From assembly GCF_000426845.1 (NCBI RefSeq), contig NZ_AUGD01000017.1, positions 43,369 to 107,368 on the forward strand: a stretch of DNA of 64,000 nt, read 5' to 3'. Made by a program: the position numbers and the translations under genes. This stretch comes from Bradyrhizobium sp. in8p8 (GTDB lineage: Bacteria > Pseudomonadota > Alphaproteobacteria > Rhizobiales > Xanthobacteraceae). Under the pieces are notes generated by a model. The model did not search any database. It was not told where the DNA came from and worked only from the letters and a program-made list of their open reading frames with translations. Each line of letters starts with the position of its first letter. The stretch's first letter is position 1. This document shows positions 26,404-34,795 of this stretch, piece after piece.

Positions 26404-27189
26404 CTATTTTTCAGAGACGTATTTCAGCCAACGGCCCCCATCGACGATGAGGTTCTCGCCCGTGACGAAGCTCGCCAGATCCGAGGCCAGGAAGACTGCC
26501 GCGTTGGCGACTTCCTGCTTATTTCCGAAGCGGCCAAGCGCCACGCGGCTCCGCTCCAGATCTGCGCGACCGCGATCTTCATAAATACGCTTTGCGCCCT
26601 CGGTGTCGCCGATTGGCCCGGGCGAGATCGCGTTGACCCTGATTCCTTCCCGTCCCCATTCGACAGCGAGCGTCCGGGTGAGCGACAGAATCCCGGCCTT
26701 GGCTGCAGCTGCATGTGCTGCTCCCGGCCAGCCAGACAGCGCCTGCATGGTGATGATGTTGATGATGCAACCATCGCCTTTGGATTCCCGGAGATGCGCG
26801 TAAGCGGCTCGGCATCCATGGAAGGTCCCATTCAAATCGATGTCGATCACCGTCCGCCACGCGTTCGAGGACATCTCAGCGGTCGGGCAGAAGAAGTTGC
26901 CCGCCGCGTTGTTGACGAGGATGTCGAGCGATCCAAAGCGATTCACGACGGCGTTGACCGCGGCCGATACCTGCTCGTAGTTTCTAACGTCCGCCTGGAA
27001 GGATGCGATTTCCTTCATGTCCCGCGCCTGCAGAGTGGCCACAGCGTCTTTGAGCCGTTCGGCATTCCGGCTGACGATTGCCACCTTGGCGCCGAGCGCC
27101 AGGTATTGCTCCGCTATACTCAGCCCGATTCCGCTACCGCCACCGGTGATGAGTGCCACGCGCCCTTTCAGAAGGTCGGAAGAATACAT
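26404..27189 (-). CDS. Short-chain dehydrogenase/reductase (2,4-dienoyl-CoA reductase-like)
   Basis: A 261-residue SDR. The nucleotide motif is GGGSGIGLSIAE (TGxxxGIG type). NNAAGNFFCPTAEMSSNAWRTV is typical of the peroxisomal 2,4-dienoyl-CoA reductase/DECR group. That group lacks the usual Tyr of the YxxxK motif: here the region reads MQALSGWPGAAHAAAAKAGI, with His at the Tyr place and Lys kept. This supports a dienoyl-CoA reductase-like rather than an alcohol dehydrogenase role. It lies between the crotonase and the Zn-ribbon gene. Confidence 0.85.
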   Translation of the reverse strand: MYSSDLLKGRVALITGGGSGIGLSIAEQYLALGAKVAIVSRNAERLKDAVATLQARDMKEIASFQADVRNYEQVSAAVNAVVNRFGSLDILVNNAAGNFFCPTAEMSSNAWRTVIDIDLNGTFHGCRAAYAHLRESKGDGCIINIITMQALSGWPGAAHAAAAKAGILSLTRTLAVEWGREGIRVNAISPGPIGDTEGAKRIYEDRGRADLERSRVALGRFGNKQEVANAAVFLASDLASFVTGENLIVDGGRWLKYVSEK

Positions 27190-27190
27190 G

Positions 27191-27958
27191 TCATTTCACC
27201 TTCGCAACTCTGGCTTTCGCGGTAGCCATGGCCGACCGGTGGCATTCTGACGCCGTGGCGAGCCCGAACGCGTCCGCTTCGTGCCGCAGCGCTCCGGCTA
27301 GATGAACGGCCCACCCTTGAGCGCAAAGGGATTTGGTTAGCTGGAGAGCTTCCGCCGGTAGCGCCGCGAGTTCGTCGGCGAGCTTCATGGTCTGCCCCTC
27401 GAGTTCTCCCACTGGCGCAACGCGACGGGTGAGCCCGAGGGCGCGCGCCTCTTCTGCCCGAATGACACCGCCTGTAAGCAACACGTCGAGCGCGACCGCC
27501 GGAGTGGCCTTCGCTTGCAGCAGAAAGCTGGCGCCCCCATCTGGAACGACACCAAGCTTTACGAATGGGAAGCCCAAGCTTGCGTTCTCATCCATGACGA
27601 GAATGTCAGCAGCGAGCGCAAGCGACGCACCGCCGCCGAAGGCTGCGCCTTGGACTGCCGCGATGACGGCCTGCTTCATATTGATGATGCGCAGATGCTG
27701 AGTCTGAGCGGTGAGAATGCGATCCCGCCAGGCCATCGGCGTATCGGGCACATCGCCGAGGTCTGCGCCCGCGCAAAAGGCCGCCCCCTCTCCCCGCAGG
27801 ACCACAATCCGGTCGTCGTCATTGATCTCGTCGAATCGACTCGCCAATTGTGCCCTCATCTCTACCGAGAGAGCGTTTCGCTGCTGGGGTCGATTCAGCG
27901 TGATCACGGCGACGCGACCGCGACGATGAAGCTGCACGATGTCTGATGACGACGACAA
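27191..27958 (-). CDS. Crotonase-family enzyme, PaaG/isomerase-like
   Basis: First gene of the 13-gene operon, 255 residues, TTG start (MSSSSDIVQLHRRGRVAVITLN) with TTAGGAAACG upstream. The hydratase glutamates are absent: GGGASLALAADI and GFPFVKLG replace the GGGxEL and PE motifs. An Asp in LGVVPDGGASFLL occupies the site used by PaaG-type isomerases. I therefore favour an enoyl-CoA isomerase or another crotonase reaction over hydration. It lies about 48 bases downstream of the predicted sigma-54 start site at 28006. Confidence 0.85.
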   Translation of the reverse strand: MSSSSDIVQLHRRGRVAVITLNRPQQRNALSVEMRAQLASRFDEINDDDRIVVLRGEGAAFCAGADLGDVPDTPMAWRDRILTAQTQHLRIINMKQAVIAAVQGAAFGGGASLALAADILVMDENASLGFPFVKLGVVPDGGASFLLQAKATPAVALDVLLTGGVIRAEEARALGLTRRVAPVGELEGQTMKLADELAALPAEALQLTKSLCAQGWAVHLAGALRHEADAFGLATASECHRSAMATAKARVAKVK

Positions 27959-28016
27959 TAGCGTTTCCTAATTGCGGCTTGAGTGCGAGATACGCGCCGC
28001 CTTGTACAGCTAGGTC

Positions 28017-28032
28017 AGCAAGAGCCATGCCA
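28017..28032 (-). promoter_or_regulatory. Sigma-54 promoter of the 13-gene operon
   Basis: The minus strand reads TGGCATGGCTCTTGCT. GG and GC are ten bases apart, exactly the -24/-12 spacing, and both boxes match the TGGCAY/TTGCW consensus. Transcription should begin near 28006, leaving a leader of about 48 bases before the TTG start at 27958. The assignment is by sequence only. Confidence 0.7.
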
Positions 28033-28174
28033 TGCGCGTATCGCTCGCAAGTTTGACGATTTTTCTCGCGATGGCCGGCACAGGGTGTTCGCGGGTGACA
28101 CATCGCGCGACCCCCTGTCCGCGCCACGTACACACCGCATGCGGGCCCGGTCCGGATTGGGGCACGGCTCCGGC

Positions 28175-28189
28175 GGCACATCGTTTGCA
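28175..28189 (+). promoter_or_regulatory. Sigma-54 promoter of the plus-strand crotonase
   Basis: The sequence GGCACATCGTTTGCA has GG and GC ten bases apart, with GCAC and TTTGCA boxes. The predicted start site is near 28200, which lies after the in-frame ATG at 28196. This rules that ATG out and supports the GTG at 28223. It is divergent from the 28017-28032 promoter, with 142 bases between the two -24 elements. Confidence 0.65.
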
Positions 28190-28222
28190 CCGCAGATGTC
28201 TTTCAACGAAGGGAAAACGCCA

Positions 28223-29017
28223 GTGGATCCGAAGCAGGTTATGGTCGAGCGCGACGGCGCGGTTATGATCCTCACTCTCAACAATCCGAGTTCACGAAAC
28301 TCGCTCACGTCGGAGCTCAGGGACGAACTCGGACATGCGGTCAGGGAGGCGTCCACCGACCGCTCCGTTCGCTCCGTTCTCCTCGCGGCCGCAGGTCCCT
28401 CTTTCTGCGCGGGCGGGGATTTCAAGATGCTCGAAGTCGCTTCCGATCCATGGGCCGTCCACCGCCGTTTCGCAGGTCTGAAGGATTGGCTCTTCCCGCT
28501 CATTTCGCTCAACAAGCCCATGGTCGTGGCGGTGAACGGGCATGCGGCCGGCGGTGGAATGGGACTTTCTCTATGCGGCGACGTCGTCTTCGCGTCCGAG
28601 GACGCCAAGTTCATGGCGGCTTTCTTCCGTCTCGGCGCAGTACCCGATATCGGCATGATGTACCATCTGCCCAGACTGATCGGCCTGGCGCGCGCCAAGA
28701 CGTTCCTGTTCGGAAATCAGACCTGGACGGCCCAGGAAGCGTTCGCGAACGGGCTTGTCACACGGGTGTGCTCCAGTGACAAGCTCAAGGAGGAGGCGCT
28801 GGGCGAGGCGCGTCGGCTCGCGGATGGACCATCGGAAGTCATGGGGTTGGCGAAACAGCTCATGGCACGCACCTTTGAAACCGGAATGCACGACATGTTC
28901 GCATTCGAGGGCCTCGGCCAGGCGCTTGCGATGTCCAGCAGCGAGTTCAAGGAGGGTTTGCGGGCCGCCGTCGAGAAGCGGCCCGCGAACTTCGCGGCTC
29001 CCACCAGTCAGAAATAG
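28223..29017 (+). CDS. Crotonase-family enzyme, PaaG/isomerase-like
   Basis: I choose the GTG at 28223, with GAAGGG nine bases upstream and a sigma-54 start site near 28200; the longer frame to 27983 has no support. The product is 264 residues. The glutamates of true hydratases are missing (GGGMGLSLCGDV and MAAFFRLG). The segment LGAVPDIGMMYHLPRLIG has the Asp of PaaG-type isomerases. It is transcribed alone, divergently from the operon whose first gene is a crotonase of the same subtype, and ends at a hairpin shared with the convergent binding-protein fragment. Confidence 0.85.
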   Translation: MDPKQVMVERDGAVMILTLNNPSSRNSLTSELRDELGHAVREASTDRSVRSVLLAAAGPSFCAGGDFKMLEVASDPWAVHRRFAGLKDWLFPLISLNKPMVVAVNGHAAGGGMGLSLCGDVVFASEDAKFMAAFFRLGAVPDIGMMYHLPRLIGLARAKTFLFGNQTWTAQEAFANGLVTRVCSSDKLKEEALGEARRLADGPSEVMGLAKQLMARTFETGMHDMFAFEGLGQALAMSSSEFKEGLRAAVEKRPANFAAPTSQK

Positions 29018-29034
29018 CTTCACGCTATGTAAGA

Positions 29035-29069
29035 TCGGAAGGGCTTACCCCCGAAAGCGGCCCTTCCGA
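29035..29069. terminator. Bidirectional terminator-like hairpin
   Basis: A perfect 10-base inverted repeat, TCGGAAGGGC and GCCCTTCCGA, with a 15-base loop, lies between the convergent crotonase (ends 29017) and binding-protein fragment (ends 29073). No long T-run follows on either strand, so strength is uncertain, but the position is what a shared terminator would have. Confidence 0.6.
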
Positions 29070-29072
29070 AGT

Positions 29073-29741
29073 TCACTCGCCCGAGATGAGCGAACCGATC
29101 GGATCCCATCCCTCGCCGTTGAAGCGCTCCATGTGCAGATCCTTCATCGGGGCGAAGTCGGTCACACTCGTCTTGAGTCGAATACCCGGCAGGACCATCG
29201 GTAGCTGCATGTCGAGGTTCTGAGCCTGCTTCATGACGTTCTCGCGCGAGAGATCGTTTCCGCACTGCTTGAGCACCTGAACCAGCGTCTGAGCGTTGGA
29301 GTAGCCGAGAACATTGAACTCGTCCGTGATGTCTCCGGACGGATAGTACTTCTTCATCCACGCCAGCCACTCCTTGAAACCGGGGTCGTCCGCCAGGCGC
29401 GGGTCAGCCGGGTCCTTCATGTAGTGCAGGGCCATCACGCCGGTGCTCGCTTCCGCGCCGATCTGCTTGAGGACGGAGGTTGAGGCCGACACGGTGGCGA
29501 GAAGTTGCGTCGGTTTCCACCCCAGCTCGTAAGCCTTGCGGATCGCCTGAGCCGCGAACTTGGTCGTCGAAAGATTGACAAAGACGTCGGCGCCGCTCGC
29601 TTTTAATGTGATCAATTGGGAGCCGATGGTCGGTTCGGTGATGTCGTAGCTCAACTCCTTCACAATCATAGTATCAGCCTCCGCGCCCAGTTTGGCGCGC
29701 AGTCCTTTGATGTAGTCGCGGCCCAAATCGTCGTTCTGATA
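29073..29741 (-). pseudogene. Liv-type binding protein, C-terminal two-thirds
   Basis: The minus strand reads YQNDDLGRDYIKGLRAKLG at the start, then LKASGADVFVNLSTTKFAAQAIRKAYELGW and a normal C-terminus (LHMERFNGEGWDPIGSLISGE). Signal peptide and first lobe are missing. The matching first-lobe piece lies on the other strand at 29819-30093, facing away. The two parts belong to the same subfamily and together cover most of one protein, so the gene was split by a local inversion. About 60 residues of the middle are also absent. Confidence 0.75.
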
Positions 29742-29818
29742 CCGTTTATCGCGCTCGTAATTCCGGGAGCCGAACAGAATTCCTGTCGCCGATTGCTACA
29801 CTTCCCATCCGACTGTTT

Positions 29819-30093
29819 TTGACGCGAACACATGCGCGGCGCTATAGCGGACCGGGTTCTCACTACTCCACGATAGCGAAGGCCAACCAAGCTTACTTCC
29901 AGATGGTAAACGACCAGGGAGGCGTGAACGGACGAAAGATCACGCTGATCAGCCTCGACGACGCATACAGCCCGCCAAAGACTGTCGAGCAAACGCGCAA
30001 GCTGATCGAGCAGGACGATGTGCTTCTCATCTTCGACACGTTGGGAACGGCGACCAACGCAGCAATCCAGAACTATCTGAACGGAAAGAAGGT
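29819..30093 (+). pseudogene. Liv-type binding protein, N-terminal lobe fragment (inverted)
   Basis: Read on the plus strand: YSGPGSHYSTIAKANQAYF, MVNDQGGVNGRKITLISLDD, AYSPPKTVEQTRKLIEQDDVL and TNAAIQNYLNGKKV. It then becomes unrelated sequence at about 30093. It lacks a signal peptide. This is the piece missing from the minus-strand fragment at 29073-29741. Turning the segment of roughly 29742-30110 around would put both in one frame direction. The inversion stops just short of the sigma-54 site at 30120, which it leaves intact. Confidence 0.7.
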
Positions 30094-30119
30094 CCGTCGC
30101 GGATGGGTCTTTCGGTCGC

Positions 30120-30134
30120 GGCACGGGAAATGCA
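30120..30134 (+). promoter_or_regulatory. Sigma-54 promoter of the CoA-transferase pair
   Basis: The sequence GGCACGGGAAATGCA has GG and GC ten bases apart, with a good -24 box (GGCACG) and an acceptable -12 box (ATGCA). The start site would be near 30145, leaving about 30 bases before the ATG at 30177 with GGAAGG between them. Confidence 0.6.
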
Positions 30135-30176
30135 ACTTTCTTCTCCATAAGAAGAGCGCGGGAAGGATTGTTGCGC

Positions 30177-31336
30177 ATGCGAAGGGCTTTCGAAGGATTC
30201 AGGGTCGTCGACGCTAGTCAGGGCGTCGCGGGACCGCACGCGGCGATGCTTTTGGCCCTGCACGGGGCGGACGTCGTCAAGATCGAACCGCCGGAAGGCG
30301 ATTGGGGGCGGATCCTGGGGAGGACGATCGAGAACAACACCATTCATTTCACCGCGTTTAATCGGGGAAAACGATCGATAGCCATCGATCTCGCGAAAGA
30401 GGAAGGACGTCGCATCGCCGGCGATCTGGTCGCTACGGCCGACGTAGTGATCGAGAGCCTTCGGGCCGGGGTCGCTTCCCGCCTCGGCCTTGGCTATCCG
30501 GAAGCGAAGAAGGTCAATCCCGAAATCATCTACATGTCCGTGTCCGGTTACGGTCAAAGCGGCCCCAACCGAGAACGTCCAACCGTCGACGGCGTCATCC
30601 AGGCCTTTTCCGGCATGATGGTGATGAACGGATCCGTCGAAAAGCCGCATCGGCAGGCGATGGTCGTCATCGACACGGTCACGGGTCTCTACGGTTTCCA
30701 GGCTGTCAGCGCGGCTTTGATGCGCAAGGTGCGGTTCGGTACCGGTTCGTTCATCGACATGAGCCTGATGCAAAGCGCCGCCGCCTTCCAGGCCGCCAAG
30801 CTGATGGAGGCTCAGGCGGAAGGCCCTACTCCAGGACCGCTATATTCCCCATCAGGCATCTACGAAACGGCGGACGGCCATGTTCTCTTGAGCGCGATGC
30901 GATCGCGGAATTTCGAAGCTCTGTGCGATGCGCTCGGATGTCCGCAACTTTCGGGCGATCCGCGTTTCGGTTCCGTGGACAACAGAAACGCCAACCGCGC
31001 AGCGATGAACAAGGTCCTTCAGGAGATGCTCCGTACGCGTACCACGGCCGACTGGGTCGAGGTCCTGCTCGCCCGCGGCGTCATGGCAAGCCCGGTCAAT
31101 ACCTACGCCGATTGGCTCGCCGACGAACACGTGAACGCCGTCGGGGCCTACCAGACCGTCGCCTTGACGGCCTGGGATCGCTCCCAGTCGCCGCGATACC
31201 CGGCTGCCCCGGTCCCGAAATCGGGAAGAACGGGTCGATTCCGGGGCTTGGCGAACATTCGCGCGAGATCCTTGCTGCGCTCGGAAAGAGCCAGACCGAA
31301 ATCCAAGCGCTCTATTCCGCGCGCGTCCTGGCTTGA
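30177..31336 (+). pseudogene. Class III CoA-transferase, frameshifted near the C-terminus
   Basis: A CaiB/BaiF-type CoA-transferase starting MRRAFEGFRVVDASQGVAGP, with GGAAGG before the ATG. The catalytic Asp lies in AMVVIDTVTGLYGF. Near base 31168 one G seems to be lost. The other frame gives LGSLPVAAIPGCPGPEIGKN and the family tail GLGEHSREILAALGKSQTEI, ending at 31336. The unshifted frame instead reads through into the next CoA-transferase, making one 777-residue frame. The first domain still holds most of its fold, so partial function is possible. Confidence 0.75.
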
Positions 31337-31370
31337 TCGTTTCCGTAAATACTTTCGCCTGCGAGGTCAT

Positions 31371-32507
31371 ATGGGTCCGCTGAACGGTCTGACAGTCCTG
31401 GAGTTTCCCGCGATCGGGCCCGTTCCCTTCTGTGCGATGCTGCTCGCCGACCTCGGCGCCACCGTTCTACGAATAGAACGGCCGGAAGACGCGGGTCTGG
31501 GGATTGAGCGCCCACGACGTTTCCAGATCTCGCATCGTGGCAGAAAATCCTTGAAACTCGATCTGAAACGACCGCAATCGCTCGAGTTGGTGAAGGTTTT
31601 GGTCGAGCGCAGCGACGTGCTGATCGAGGGCTTTCGCCCGGGCGTCATGGAGAGATTGGGGCTCGGTTGGGAAGTCTGTCAGCGGCTCAATCCGCGCCTG
31701 ATCTATGGTCGGATGACCGGCTGGGGTCAGACGGGCCCGCTTTCGCCGTACGCCGGACACGACATCAACTATATCGCGCTGACGGGCGCTCTCAACGCGA
31801 TCGGTCGGAAGGGCCAGCCGCCGACGCCGCCCCTGAACCTTTTGGGAGACTTTGGAGGTGGCTCGCTCTACCTAGCCCTCGGGATACTCAGCGCTCTATG
31901 GGAGCGGCAACGCTCCGGCCAAGGCCAGGTCGTCGATGCGGCCATCGTCGACGGCGTCCTTTCACTGCTCGGCGGACACATTGGCATGTTGGCCTCCGGG
32001 CTCGCAAAAGAAGAGCGAGGGACCAACATGCTCGACAGCGGCGGTCCGTTCTATGACGTGTACCGCTGCGCCGACGGCCGCTGGCTCGCCGTCGGCACCA
32101 TTGAAGATAAGTTCTTCTCACAGTTGGCCGCCAAGGCTGGTCTCGATGCCAAGGACGCGCTTCGTCGCAAGCGCGAGGATTGGACATCATTGCGGCTCGA
32201 CCTCGAGGCGGCGTTCTCGGAAAAGACAGCCGATGAATGGCGTGTCGCGTTCGACGGTACTGATTGTTGCGCGACGGTCGTCAACTCCGTCGAAGAGGCT
32301 TTCGCCGATCCCCATCTCGTCGAACGAAAATCGTTCATAGAGATCGAAGGGGTGCTTCAACCCGCTCCCGCCCCGCGTTTCAGTCGCAGCGTTACGGATA
32401 CTCCGCGGTCTCCGAATGCGCCTAACACGGCCGACGAAGCATTAGCCGACTGGCTCGATCCGAGGACGATAGAGATTTTCAAGAAAAACGGATCATGGTA
32501 CGACTAA
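31371..32507 (+). CDS. Class III CoA-transferase/racemase (AMACR-like)
   Basis: A 378-residue protein starting MGPLNGLTVLEFPAIGPVPF at an ATG with GAGG upstream. The segment LNLLGDFGGGSLYLALGIL carries the Asp of the family and is closest to alpha-methylacyl-CoA racemase-like members, as is HDINYIALTGALNAIG. It may move CoA between acids or epimerise a 2-methyl branch. In the present sequence it is also the C-terminal half of the fused frame beginning at 30168, so it can be made alone from its own start or as a fusion. Confidence 0.88.
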   Translation: MGPLNGLTVLEFPAIGPVPFCAMLLADLGATVLRIERPEDAGLGIERPRRFQISHRGRKSLKLDLKRPQSLELVKVLVERSDVLIEGFRPGVMERLGLGWEVCQRLNPRLIYGRMTGWGQTGPLSPYAGHDINYIALTGALNAIGRKGQPPTPPLNLLGDFGGGSLYLALGILSALWERQRSGQGQVVDAAIVDGVLSLLGGHIGMLASGLAKEERGTNMLDSGGPFYDVYRCADGRWLAVGTIEDKFFSQLAAKAGLDAKDALRRKREDWTSLRLDLEAAFSEKTADEWRVAFDGTDCCATVVNSVEEAFADPHLVERKSFIEIEGVLQPAPAPRFSRSVTDTPRSPNAPNTADEALADWLDPRTIEIFKKNGSWYD

Positions 32508-32638
32508 AGTAGAAGGCAAAATCGCAATGCGTCATGTTCTCCGTGCATACACTACCGCGCGCTGAATCATTGTAGCGCCCTCTCTTTATGTGATTAATTG
32601 TCCTAAAGGACTACACGTCAGGGAGCCAAGGCGGGATA

Positions 32639-34300
32639 ATGATACCGCTTGACAGCATTTCAGGCTATCGCGGCCTTCTGCTGTCGGACAGGACGAAGAT
32701 CGTTCTTTCGACTGGCGTTGCGGAAGACCCCCGCCTTAAAAGTCTCGCGCTCGATCCGGATTGGATCGCCGAGGCTCGGATACGTCGCATCAATCGGCTC
32801 ACTCTCGATCGCCAATCCTATATCGTTCTGGTGATGACTGTCGCGAGAGACGATCTCCTGATATTCGGCGAGCCACCCGGCGACGCCGTCATCAACTTCC
32901 TGTCGAGTGTCGACTTCGCCTGGGAAATGATGGAGCAGCTTCTCACGGATCCTTTCGAAGGCATGATCATCGTCGACGACAAGGCTCGCATTTCCTACAT
33001 GTCACCCATTCACGAACGGTTCTTCGGATTGAAGCCGTGCGAGGCGCGGGACCGTCTGATAGAGGACGTCGTCGAGGGGACCAGGCTGCATAAGGTCGTG
33101 CAGTCCGGCAAGGCCGAGGTCGGCACGATGCAGCACATGCGCGGCTCGGACAGGATCGTGTCCAGGATCCCGATTCGTCGGAAGGACAGGATCCTCGGCG
33201 CGTATGGGCGGGTGATGTTCAAAGGACCCGAGCAGCTGGCCATCCTGAACGCCAGGATACGCGCGCTGGAGGGGCAGGTCGAATTCTACAAACGGGAATC
33301 GGAGACGCTGAAGTCCCAGAAATACGGGCTCGATAGCATCGTCGGCAACAGTCCCGCCGTCCAGCGCCTCCGCGCGGAAATCGTGAAGATCGCACCTCTG
33401 GAGATTCCCGTTCTGATACGCGGCGAGAGCGGGACCGGCAAGGAATTGGTCGCTCACGCGCTGCATCGGCTGAGCCCGCGAAGGGACGGACCCATGATCG
33501 CCGTCAACGCCGCGGCGATGCCTCAAACTCTGGTCGAGTCCGAGCTGTTCGGATACGAACCGGGAGCCTTTACAGGAGCCGACAAGAAGGGCCGGAAAGG
33601 AAAATTCGAGCAGGCGACCGAAGGCATCATGTTTCTCGACGAGATCGGGGACATGCCGCTCGAGGTGCAGGCGAAGCTGCTGCGCGTGCTGCAGGATAGG
33701 ATCGTCGAGCGTGTCGGAGGCGACAAGCCACGCCAGCTCGATTTCAGATTGATCTCCGCGACAAACCGGGACCTTCAGTCCTTGGTTGAAGCCGGCAAGT
33801 TCCGGCTGGACCTGTTCTACCGGATATCACCCATCGTGATCCAATTGCCTCCGCTTAGGGAACGCATCGAGGATATCCCGCTGCTCTCCTCGAAGTTCCT
33901 CGAGAGCATCGCCTACCGCCATGCTCGCCCAGTGCCGTCGATCGACGACGAGGCCCTGACTGCGTTGATGGAAAGACCTTGGCCCGGCAATATTCGGCAG
34001 CTTCAGCACGAAATCGAACGCGCCTTTGCGTTCTGCGATGGCACCGCCATCAAAGTCGAGGATCTTACCGAGCCGAAGATTGAGCCTCAGGCCGCATCGC
34101 GGCCGACCATGATGGCCGAGACCGCTCCACCTATTGCGGCCGACGGACTCCGGGCGATGTTGGACAAGGTGGAAACTCAGGGAATCCGCGACGCTCTGGT
34201 CCGTTACAAGGGCAATAAGAAGAAGGCCGCCGAAAGTCTCGGCATTTCGAGATCCTACCTGTACCGAAAATTGTCCGAAATGAACGACTCGGAGGTCTGA
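32639..34300 (+). CDS. Sigma-54-dependent transcriptional activator (PAS-AAA-Fis)
   Basis: A 553-residue enhancer-binding protein. After an N-terminal region of about 95 residues comes a PAS-like sensor (about 98-195, MIIVDDKARISYMSPIHERFFG), a short coiled coil (ARIRALEGQVEFYKRE), then the AAA+ domain with Walker A RGESGTGKE (about 262) and the sigma-54 contact loop GAFTGA (about 308). A Fis-type helix-turn-helix ends the protein (KKAAESLGISRSYLYRKL). It would bind upstream sites and open sigma-54 promoters; five candidates lie within 15 kb. The ligand is unknown. I see no sigma-54 box at its own promoter. Confidence 0.92.
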   Translation: MIPLDSISGYRGLLLSDRTKIVLSTGVAEDPRLKSLALDPDWIAEARIRRINRLTLDRQSYIVLVMTVARDDLLIFGEPPGDAVINFLSSVDFAWEMMEQLLTDPFEGMIIVDDKARISYMSPIHERFFGLKPCEARDRLIEDVVEGTRLHKVVQSGKAEVGTMQHMRGSDRIVSRIPIRRKDRILGAYGRVMFKGPEQLAILNARIRALEGQVEFYKRESETLKSQKYGLDSIVGNSPAVQRLRAEIVKIAPLEIPVLIRGESGTGKELVAHALHRLSPRRDGPMIAVNAAAMPQTLVESELFGYEPGAFTGADKKGRKGKFEQATEGIMFLDEIGDMPLEVQAKLLRVLQDRIVERVGGDKPRQLDFRLISATNRDLQSLVEAGKFRLDLFYRISPIVIQLPPLRERIEDIPLLSSKFLESIAYRHARPVPSIDDEALTALMERPWPGNIRQLQHEIERAFAFCDGTAIKVEDLTEPKIEPQAASRPTMMAETAPPIAADGLRAMLDKVETQGIRDALVRYKGNKKKAAESLGISRSYLYRKLSEMNDSEV

Positions 34301-34331
34301 GCCGCCGCGCCGACGTGGAGCTGGTTGAGCG

Positions 34332-34795
34332 TCACGTGATCCTGTTGTAGATGCCCTGCCCGGTCGCGACCAATTGCCCGCTCGGAAAGCTCTCCGCGAC
34401 GATCGATGAGAAGTACGTTCTGCGCTCTGCTTCGAGATCCGGCCTGTTGCGCGGATCACGGTGTCACCGGCCTCCGAACGCCCGACGAAGCTGCACGTCA
34501 ATGAAAGGGTGACCGCTTTCGGAGGAGCGTCTTCGTCCGGAGCCGCAATGGCCCAGAGTCCGGCGGTGTCGAGCATCGCCATGAGCACGCCGCCATGAAT
34601 TCCGCCGTGCCGGTTGAGGTGCTCGGGGCCGATCTGGATTTCGAACGATGCCTCGCCGGCGCTCGTTCGCGTTCGGTGCATCCCGAGCACGTCTCCGAAA
34701 TCGAAGCCTTCCGGGAAGATCTCGCCGATCGCGTCCTTTAGCCTGGACGGAACCATACTAGCGTCCAGCTCTTTCGGGGGCGCGAGCGGCATCAT
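34332..34795 (-). pseudogene. PaaI-type hot-dog thioesterase, frameshifted
   Basis: The first frame reads FEIQIGPEHLNRHGGIHGGVLMAMLDTAGLWA, the hot-dog active-site helix of PaaI-type thioesterases, and VTLSLTCSFVGRSEAGDTVI. Near 34445-34455 the frame is lost. The other frame gives RRTYFSSIVAESFPSGQLVA and TGQGIYNRIT before a stop at 34332. One missing base explains it. The last gene of the minus-strand run, it overlaps its neighbour by four bases (ATGA) and would release CoA from stalled intermediates. Confidence 0.75.

Noticed and set aside
25759..27225. Long plus-strand frame of 488 codons across three minus-strand genes
   Set aside because: It crosses gene boundaries of an intact, overlapping operon and has no protein-like pattern.
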